DNA from: Candidatus Iainarchaeum andersonii SCGC AAA011-E11
Lineage (GTDB): Archaea; Iainarchaeota; Iainarchaeia; Iainarchaeales; Iainarchaeaceae
Length of the DNA: 14,307 nucleotides
NCBI GenBank assembly: GCA_000402355.1
Contig: AQRS01000015.1
Span: 1 to 14,307, forward strand
Direction: 5' to 3'
Below are positions 6,927 to 11,751 of the stretch, in pieces (position 1 is the stretch's first letter; each line of letters begins with the position of its first letter). The notes beneath the pieces were generated by a model that saw only the letters and a program-made list of their open reading frames with translations, was not told where the DNA came from and made no database searches. A program made the translations under genes and the position numbers.

Positions 6927-6962
6927 AAAAATTTCAGCAAAAAAACCAAAAAAAGGGAAAAA
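6927..6962 (-). terminator. U-rich terminator downstream of psmB
   Basis: Reading the minus strand, the psmB stop is followed within 6 nt by T5, T7, T7 and T5 tracts (6962-6958, 6954-6948, 6945-6939, 6931-6927) without a stem. This is the usual form of an archaeal, FttA-assisted terminator, and it sits just ahead of the fttA promoter region. Confidence 0.6.
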
Positions 6963-6967
6963 CGATT

Positions 6968-7618
6968 TCAGTAATGGCTCGGAGCCACTTCTTTGTTCAC
7001 TTTTTCCACTTTATCTTGCGGAACCCTGTTGACGCCCTTGTCGTCCACAACAAAAACCGTGATGCTTTTTCCGCCCGAATAAAGGTCGCGCCTCTTTCCC
7101 GAGGCGACGGCACTCACTGCAAGCGCAACCGCATCCTTTTCAGTGATGCCGTTCCTGTAACCCAAATCAAGCGTGTTCAGTGCCTGCTCCGTTCCCGAGC
7201 CGCTTGCCGCATACTTGTCGCGCTCAATGTAACCGCCGAAAGGCGTGAGGTCGAACAATTCGGGCTTTCCGTTATAGCTCGCAATGAGGAATTGTGCAAT
7301 GTAAGGGTAATACCTGTTTCCGTTCAGGATGTTCGAAAGGAAATTCGTTGCGGCCTTTGCAGTCATCTTCTCGTTCCTTTCAAGCTCGTAAAGCTTCGAT
7401 TGCGCCTTGAGGAACCTTATGACCATCTGGCTGTCGCCCACGTTTCCCGCGTTTGTGACGCCCATGATTTCATTGATTTTGTAGATTTTCTCCGATTCCT
7501 CATCGTAAGCAATGTGCCCCATGCTCGCCCTCTGGTCAGCGGCAAGCACAACGCCCTTATCGTAAACTACTGCAACAGTAGTTGTCCCTGTTTTAAGGTC
7601 CTTTGGTTCATGGTCCAT
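6968..7618 (-). CDS. psmB: Proteasome beta subunit, catalytic
   Basis: The product is an archaeal 20S proteasome beta subunit: an 11-residue propeptide ending KTG, then the autoprocessed catalytic Thr1 (mature TTTVAVV). Counting from Thr1, Asp17 (LAADQR) and Lys33 (EKIYKI) fall exactly at the family's catalytic positions. GSG at 129-131, and Asp167 and Ser170 in RRDLYSG, are shifted by one, implying a one-residue insertion. The subunit degrades unfolded or tagged proteins in the cytosolic core particle with alpha subunits and an AAA+ unfoldase, neither encoded here. I chose ATG 7618 (216 aa) because GGTGG lies 5 nt upstream; TTG 7630 and GTG 7627 overlap that site and are less likely. fttA follows on the same strand after a U-rich terminator. 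Confidence 0.97.
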   Translation of the reverse strand: MDHEPKDLKTGTTTVAVVYDKGVVLAADQRASMGHIAYDEESEKIYKINEIMGVTNAGNVGDSQMVIRFLKAQSKLYELERNEKMTAKAATNFLSNILNGNRYYPYIAQFLIASYNGKPELFDLTPFGGYIERDKYAASGSGTEQALNTLDLGYRNGITEKDAVALAVSAVASGKRRDLYSGGKSITVFVVDDKGVNRVPQDKVEKVNKEVAPSHY

Positions 7619-7623
7619 TAATT

Positions 7624-7628
7624 CCACC
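7624..7628 (-). promoter_or_regulatory. psmB ribosome-binding site deciding the start
   Basis: GGTGG on the minus strand is 5 nt from ATG 7618. It would itself lie inside the coding region if translation began at TTG 7630 or GTG 7627. Confidence 0.6.
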
Positions 7629-7656
7629 AAAAAATAGGTTTGAGCCTAAACCTATT
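7629..7656 (-). promoter_or_regulatory. Inverted repeat plus U tract in the psmB leader
   Basis: Perfect 9-bp arms (aataggttt at 7633-7641 and its complement at 7648-7656) flank a 6-nt spacer. On the psmB transcript the stem would be followed at once by a run of six U, then by the GGUGG site. The repeat begins about 14 bp downstream of the TATA-like box, so it overlaps or follows the transcription start. It could be a repressor operator, or an attenuator/translation-control hairpin. Confidence 0.5.
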
Positions 7657-7669
7657 CTAAAGGCAAACG

Positions 7670-7677
7670 TTTAAAAG
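7670..7677 (-). promoter_or_regulatory. TATA-like box of psmB
   Basis: CTTTTAAA on the minus strand, about 55 nt before ATG 7618, predicts a leader of roughly 30 nt that contains the leader repeat and ribosome-binding site. Confidence 0.45.
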
Positions 7678-7702
7678 GGTTAGTTCGAGGGGCGTGTTAA
7701 AC

Positions 7703-7927
7703 TCATTTTATGGTATAATTTGCCTGTATGGCTTTAATTGCCTGTTCCCTCGTCATTCTTTTTTCCTTTTCCAATTTGCCGATTGCTTCCTCAAGCCTTG
7801 CGAAAGGCAAGACAGGCTTCTGGCTTACGGGGCCGCGCCTTGCTGCCGTGTCATCCTTTTTCTGCCTTCTTTTCATTTCCCTGATCCTGTGAATTGGACG
7901 ATTTGACATAAAAATAAACAGCGCCAT
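7703..7927 (-). CDS. Small basic hypothetical protein (74 aa)
   Basis: The ATG at 7927 directly follows the FKBP stop (TAA then ATG, no gap), so the pair is probably one operon with coupled translation. A second in-frame ATG at 7909 gives a 68-aa protein beginning MSNRPIHRIREMKRR. This start may be the true one, because the extra MALFIF leader is unlike the rest. The sequence is basic at the N-terminus, with a C-terminal helix-turn-helix-like pair (ARLEEAIGKLEKEK, TREQAIKAIQA). No signal peptide or membrane segment is visible and I recognise no family. Being downstream of a chaperone/prolyl isomerase hints at a translation or folding link, which is weak evidence. Confidence 0.6.
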   Translation of the reverse strand: MALFIFMSNRPIHRIREMKRRQKKDDTAARRGPVSQKPVLPFARLEEAIGKLEKEKRMTREQAIKAIQANYTIK

Positions 7928-8854
7928 TTATGCGTTCTTCGAAAAAGGCTTCGGGGCTTCCTTCTTCTTGAAGGCCGTTCCAGGCCCGTAAATATCGGTG
8001 GACTCACTCTTTACTGAAGGCGCTTTTTTTGCCGAATAATTTTTGGTTCCGGCCGGCTTTTGCGGCTTCAGAGGTTGCTCCTGAATTTTTTCTTCTTTGT
8101 GCTCATCAACCCTTTCGCGGGTTGGGTGCGAGTTCCCCTGCTGCGCAGGAGAGGTGCTTTCTTCGTGCGAATCCGCTTTTTTTGCCGCGCCTTTCTCGAA
8201 CGAATCAAGGATCTCGACGCTCTTTATTTCAGGTATGGCTTCCTTCATTGTTTTCGTGAAAGGAACAAGCAATTGGCCGAGCTGCTTCGCAATCTCCTTC
8301 GGGAACCTGACTTTCAGCACATCTTTTTCCAGCCTGACCTCCGCCTTCTCCTTCAATGGAAAAAATTTTTCAGTAAGCAATTCCGCCTTTTCCTTTGCTT
8401 CCTTGACTTCCCTCAAAACCCTGATTTCGTAAACAACGGTTTTTCCCGCCAAATCATTGTTCATGTCAACCCTGACTCTTCCGCCCGAAACCGTTTGAAC
8501 CCTGCCATAGGCTCCGTTCAAATCCACTATCAATCCGGGGAATGGCCTTAATTTGCGCCTCGCAAACTCGTGCAAGGGAATAACGACAACCAATTCTTTC
8601 TTGCGTTCGCCGAAAGCCTTTTCCGGCTCAAGAGCAATTGTGCGCTTTTCGCCCTCATTCATTTCGAGAATTGCGTCATCAAGCCCCTTCAGGAGGTCGC
8701 CATTTCCAACAATCACGGGAATCGGCCCGAATACCGCGTTTTCCCTGTAAATGCCGTTCTGCCTTGCCGCATTCTCGTCAGTAGTGTCGAAAACCTTTCC
8801 GGTTTCCTCTTCCCTGCCCGTGAACTCAACCAAAACCATGGTTTTTTGCTTCAT
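7928..8854 (-). CDS. FKBP-type peptidyl-prolyl isomerase, long archaeal (SlyD-like) form
   Basis: Residues 5-148 form an FKBP domain split by an insert-in-flap. VLVEFTGREEETGKVFDTT begins the domain, VIVGNGDLLKGLDDAILEMNEGEK at 48-70 is the core FKBP signature, 85-140 is the chaperone-like IF insert, and NNDLAGKTVVYEIRVL closes the fold like SlyD's NHPLAGK. The enzyme catalyses cis-trans isomerisation of proline peptide bonds and prevents aggregation of unfolded proteins in the cytosol. Residues about 150-220 form an extra domain as in 26-29 kDa archaeal FKBPs. The last 85 or so residues are Lys/Glu/Pro/Ser-rich, probably disordered, and are unusual. No long leader is needed: the TATA-like palindrome at 8876-8887 is about 27 nt from the ATG, fitting a leaderless mRNA. 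Confidence 0.94.
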   Translation of the reverse strand: MKQKTMVLVEFTGREEETGKVFDTTDENAARQNGIYRENAVFGPIPVIVGNGDLLKGLDDAILEMNEGEKRTIALEPEKAFGERKKELVVVIPLHEFARRKLRPFPGLIVDLNGAYGRVQTVSGGRVRVDMNNDLAGKTVVYEIRVLREVKEAKEKAELLTEKFFPLKEKAEVRLEKDVLKVRFPKEIAKQLGQLLVPFTKTMKEAIPEIKSVEILDSFEKGAAKKADSHEESTSPAQQGNSHPTRERVDEHKEEKIQEQPLKPQKPAGTKNYSAKKAPSVKSESTDIYGPGTAFKKKEAPKPFSKNA

Positions 8855-8875
8855 AAGAATGCTTCCGAAAAAGTT

Positions 8876-8887
8876 GCTTTTAAAAGC
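8876..8887. promoter_or_regulatory. TATA-like palindrome of the FKBP gene
   Basis: GCTTTTAAAAGC is self-complementary and centred about 27 nt before ATG 8854, fitting a TATA box for a leaderless transcript. A related GTTTTAAAAGG occurs at 8932-8942, just before the divergent gene; it is too close to that ATG to be its TATA box but overlaps its ribosome-binding site. Confidence 0.45.
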
Positions 8888-8908
8888 CTTTTACAACCGA
8901 ATTAATTC

Positions 8909-8920
8909 TAATTATTTATT
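8909..8920 (+). promoter_or_regulatory. Possible TATA-like box of the 449-aa surface-protein gene
   Basis: CTAATTATTTAT lies about 35 nt before ATG 8950 and would give a short leader with the AAGGTAAG ribosome-binding site at 8939-8946. Confidence 0.3.
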
Positions 8921-8949
8921 CCCCAAGTAACGTTTTAAAAGGTAAGTTC

Positions 8950-10299
8950 ATGGCGGTTTCAAAGAAGCAATTGTACAGCCTCATAATAATAGTCATCATG
9001 GTGGGCTCCATCGCGGGCTTTGTCTCGCTTTCGGGAAACGGCTCATCGAACCCCAATTCAAATGCCCCTCCATTGGATCCGAACACGGCGCCGCCGACAA
9101 CCATACGCTACACCGCCCCTAACATCGAGGCAACGGTTACCATGGTTTTTCCAACGGTTGTTTTAATCGCCAAAACAAATGCGTTTGACGTCACAACCGT
9201 GAATGCGGAACTATTGGGAATCGAGGGCGTTTCTTCGGTCACCAATTCCCAGTTCATCGGGGCGCAGCAGAGTGGCGAGAACTTCCGCGCGGACGTGAGG
9301 CTTTCATCGAGCGACGGCATTGAGGGCGCAATGCAGAAAATGGAGCTCCTTGAGTCGCTTTCGCAGGTCTCGCTCTATCCGCAGGCCCTTGTAACGGTTC
9401 CACAGGAAACGCATTTCGTGAACACTGAAGCTGACCTGACAAAAGACTACAACATCACGGACCAGAGCATACAGGCAATTGTTGATTCAGGCACGAGGCA
9501 GGGAGACAAGCTCACGGTTACGGTAAGCGCAACCTTCCAGGGCGACCTCATTGTCGGCTATCCGCAGGCTCTCATCGAGAACAACCTGGCTTCGGCCCCG
9601 ACTTTCTACTCCACTGAGGGCTCATTCAAAATTTCCTCTTTGGGAAACGATTTCCGCGTGGTTTCAAGCGCGAACCTCTCGGAAAAGCAAAAACTCGACT
9701 CGATCAGGGCCGCGCTTGAAGGCATTGACGGTGTTTCCGATTCAACACTGCAGGTTTCTGCCGCCTCCGGCACCATGGCAATTTTCTTCAAAGACGCCAA
9801 CTCCTTCTCCGCGCAGGACCTAAACACTTTCTTCACATATTACGCCGGGATTCCGTCATTCAACCTGCAGCTTGCGCAGGGCTATGCATCCATTGCGCTT
9901 CCGCAGGACGTGAATGCGGATTCCTTTGCGGGCTTCAAGGCAAAACTCGAAAAGGATTTGAATGGTTTGCGGTTCAATGTTTCAGGCTTCCAGGGGCCGA
10001 ATGCGCTGCTCAACGGAACGATAAAGGCGCAGGACCCGCAATCGCTCGCATCAAAAATTCCCGCGCTTGAAAAGGATTTCAACGCAACAATAAATCTCCT
10101 GCAGGGCGCAACATTCGACGCGGATTCCATTTTCGTTGCGGATGCAAACGCATCCTTTGCGCTCAAGGACGGCAACTTCACTGCATTCGTGAAACCCGCG
10201 CATTCACGGGGAGACGACGTGAACCTCTCCATAGTAATGTTTGCGAGCGAGCGCACAGGCATAACCGATTTGCAGGCGCAGGAAGCTGAAAGAGTTTGA
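8950..10299 (+). CDS. N-terminally anchored extracellular protein with repeated beta-alpha modules
   Basis: The 449-aa product starts with a short basic segment and a transmembrane helix (LYSLIIIVIMVGSIAGFVSL, residues 8-27), then a Ser/Asn/Pro-rich spacer (28-50). The rest is extracytoplasmic, probably as a type II anchored protein or a cleaved secreted one. From about residue 55 the same scheme recurs: a hydrophobic strand, a helix such as TVNAELLGIEGVSSV, DSIRAALEGIDGVSDS, GFKAKLEKDLNGLRF or LASKIPALEKDFNAT, then another strand. This resembles tandem ferredoxin-like folds of about 75-80 aa. No metal-binding CxxC or catalytic motif is seen. ATG 8950 has AAGGTAAG upstream. The last few residues lie in the region that also encodes the truncated antitoxin downstream, so the native C-terminus may have been altered. 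Confidence 0.8.
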   Translation: MAVSKKQLYSLIIIVIMVGSIAGFVSLSGNGSSNPNSNAPPLDPNTAPPTTIRYTAPNIEATVTMVFPTVVLIAKTNAFDVTTVNAELLGIEGVSSVTNSQFIGAQQSGENFRADVRLSSSDGIEGAMQKMELLESLSQVSLYPQALVTVPQETHFVNTEADLTKDYNITDQSIQAIVDSGTRQGDKLTVTVSATFQGDLIVGYPQALIENNLASAPTFYSTEGSFKISSLGNDFRVVSSANLSEKQKLDSIRAALEGIDGVSDSTLQVSAASGTMAIFFKDANSFSAQDLNTFFTYYAGIPSFNLQLAQGYASIALPQDVNADSFAGFKAKLEKDLNGLRFNVSGFQGPNALLNGTIKAQDPQSLASKIPALEKDFNATINLLQGATFDADSIFVADANASFALKDGNFTAFVKPAHSRGDDVNLSIVMFASERTGITDLQAQEAERV

Positions 10300-10468
10300 G
10301 ACAGTAAATTGGAGCGCGGTCGCGAGGCAGGCCTTCGCGAAAGAACTGTCAAAGCTTGAATTAATGGACAAGCTTACTGAAAAATCAAAGGCAACAGATG
10401 AGGACATCGAGAAATTGTCCAAAAAAATAAAGGTGGGAATCGCAAAATGGCATAATGAGCGTGTTTGA
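10265..10468 (+). pseudogene. vapB: VapB-type antitoxin remnant lacking its N-terminus
   Basis: This frame opens after a stop at 10262-10264 and has no ATG, GTG or TTG before the conserved core. From 10283 it reads KLKEFETVNWSAVARQAF, then a helical Lys/Glu-rich tail ending KWHNERV. This is the archaeal VapB antitoxin pattern (EFPEVNWSEVARRA-like), but the first roughly 10-15 residues, the DNA-binding beta strand, are missing. The upstream 449-aa gene runs into this segment in another frame, so a deletion or recombination probably joined the two. It ends directly against the ATG of the vapC remnant. A CTG start at 10286 is conceivable but unlikely to restore DNA binding. Confidence 0.7.
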
Positions 10469-10824
10469 ATGCAGCTGGTATTGGACACCAACATTTTAGT
10501 GGCTTCACTTCTCAGAAAGGGCCCGACAAGAGCAGTTCTATTTTCCAGGGCGTTTGAGCTGTTCTCACCTGACCACATTGTCGCCGAAGTAATGCGCAAC
10601 AAGGAAGAATTCAAGAAAAAAAGCTCAACCAATGAAGGGGAATTTCTGGGCTCTTTGGAATTAACGCTTGAGAATATTACGGTAGTCCCAAATCGAAGAA
10701 TATGCGGCCCTGCAATGAAACAAAACTAAGGCCGACAAGCCTTACACTTGACGCAAACACAAGCGGAAAGGATTTTTCAGACACAGCAACATTAACAGCA
10801 TCTGTTCGCTTTATCACTTTATAG
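10469..10824 (+). pseudogene. vapC: Degraded VapC-type PIN-domain toxin
   Basis: The ATG follows the vapB stop with no gap. The N-terminal half is a good PIN domain: LVLDTNILVASLLRKGPTR with catalytic Asp6, then PDHIVAEV with Glu40. Homology is broken after ITVVP at 10690. The formal frame ends at 10729 (86 aa), while a family-like IEEYAALQ continues in another frame (about 10692-10715). A PIN-like SGKDFSD tail occurs in the third frame (about 10770-10790) before a stop at 10824. The segment with the third and fourth acidic residues is shifted or lost, so the RNase should be inactive. The normal length would be about 130-140 aa. Confidence 0.75.
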
Positions 10825-10841
10825 GGGAATCACCTATTTTT
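10821..10841 (+). terminator. Short hairpin with T run after the vapC remnant
   Basis: ATAGG (10821-10825) pairs with CCTAT (10833-10837) around a 7-nt loop and is followed by four more T. It overlaps the 3' end of the convergent 149-aa gene. It may be a relic terminator of the vapBC locus; the stem is short. Confidence 0.3.
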
Positions 10842-11279
10842 AGTTTTCATAATATTTACTCTATTGCCACTCCCGTTAACTTTTACAAAATCCCCCTTTT
10901 TCAAGTTATTTAGGGCAGAAATGGTAAAAGAAAAAAATGCAACGCCTGCATCAATGATGCCTAAGTAATACTTTTGACGACCCTCTTCTTTTTTTGCAGT
11001 TAAGTAGATTATTTTTCCCCTAATTGATGCGTGTTGGGGGGGTTTTTGCTCAACTGAATATTCTGAAGAATCATTTTTAGTTATTTTTTCACTTAAAAAA
11101 CTGGCTGAAACTTTAGACTTTGTGCCTTTAGCGGCCTTCTTTATAACGCAATTAGGGTCAAAAAGAGATATTTTTTTACCATTACTTAGTTCTAACAAAA
11201 CCTCTTGAGTGTGAGTTTTGCCTCTATATACTGCGAGAGGTTTCACATCCAAAATCTTGACATCAAAGAAGCAGGCCAT
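10830..11279 (-). CDS. Putative second immunity-type protein (149 aa), OB-like
   Basis: The product is small, Lys-rich and cytosolic in appearance, with no signal peptide. It is beta-rich in two halves: residues 1-70 (VKILDVKPLAVYRGKTHTQEVLLEL) and 84-143 (IRGKIIYLTAKK to NNLKKGDFVKVNGSG). The second half recalls an OB-type barrel and resembles the C-terminal half of the neighbouring 153-aa protein (LKKGDFVKVNG versus LKIGDWVKAEG), so the two are probably diverged paralogues. It is the third gene of the large surface protein's operon, 9 bp after the 153-aa stop. Immunity or accessory function is inferred from that position alone. The coding DNA is AT-richer than the region before 10300. Confidence 0.72.
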   Translation of the reverse strand: MACFFDVKILDVKPLAVYRGKTHTQEVLLELSNGKKISLFDPNCVIKKAAKGTKSKVSASFLSEKITKNDSSEYSVEQKPPQHASIRGKIIYLTAKKEEGRQKYYLGIIDAGVAFFSFTISALNNLKKGDFVKVNGSGNRVNIMKTKNR

Positions 11280-11288
11280 ATCATAACA

Positions 11289-11750
11289 CTATTCAAGGTC
11301 TTGATTATTCTTTGTTAAATAAGCATCCAAACGACCTTCAGCCTTAACCCAATCGCCGATTTTTAGGCTATTCTTATTCTTGTCATATTCAACCAAAACA
11401 TAGAACCCACAATTAACAATGGCTTCGCCGTTTTTAATATCTACAACCTCGCCAAAAATAAAATACTTGTTAACTGCAGTATTGCTTAATCTGCTTAATC
11501 TTATAGATTCTATTTTTTTTGTAAGCTTTTCAACTTTTTCCAAAGTAAAGCACACTAGCTTAATGCCTACGATTATTTGCTTACGCATTTCTAATTCTTT
11601 AAATTTTGATATGTCTTGAAAGTCAACAAAACATTCAACAAGTGTATGAGCTGGAAGAATCTCAAGGAGTGCCTCTCCTTCGGCATCTTGGAATGCAGTT
11701 GTTCTGAAAGATAAAAGAATAGCCGCATTGTTGTATTTGTTATTCATCAT
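11289..11750 (-). CDS. Putative immunity protein (153 aa) directly behind a toxin-like gene
   Basis: The gene starts one base after the stop of the large PPC-domain protein (TGA-T-ATG-ATG), and GGTG at 11755-11758 inside that gene's end serves as ribosome-binding site, so the two are coupled. The second ATG (11747) is better spaced and may be the true start. The protein has no export signal. An N-terminal half (about 8-85, AILLSFRTTAF to KLVCFTLEKV) precedes an OB-like beta region (about 96-145) with FGEVVDIKNGEAIVNCGFYVLVEY and LKIGDWVKAEG. In bacterial polymorphic-toxin loci the gene in this position encodes the cytosolic antidote. No named immunity family is recognised, so the function is inferred from position and size. 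Confidence 0.78.
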   Translation of the reverse strand: MMNNKYNNAAILLSFRTTAFQDAEGEALLEILPAHTLVECFVDFQDISKFKELEMRKQIIVGIKLVCFTLEKVEKLTKKIESIRLSRLSNTAVNKYFIFGEVVDIKNGEAIVNCGFYVLVEYDKNKNSLKIGDWVKAEGRLDAYLTKNNQDLE

Positions 11751-11751
11751 A

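Noticed and set aside
5878..7032. Plus-strand ORF (384 aa) opposite fttA and the end of psmB
   Set aside because: It spans two confident genes on the other strand and the terminator between them; the product looks like reversed codons, not a protein family.
11037..11044. G8 homopolymer as a phase-variation tract
   Set aside because: One homopolymer in the 149-aa gene with an intact frame; without reads showing length variation there is no support.
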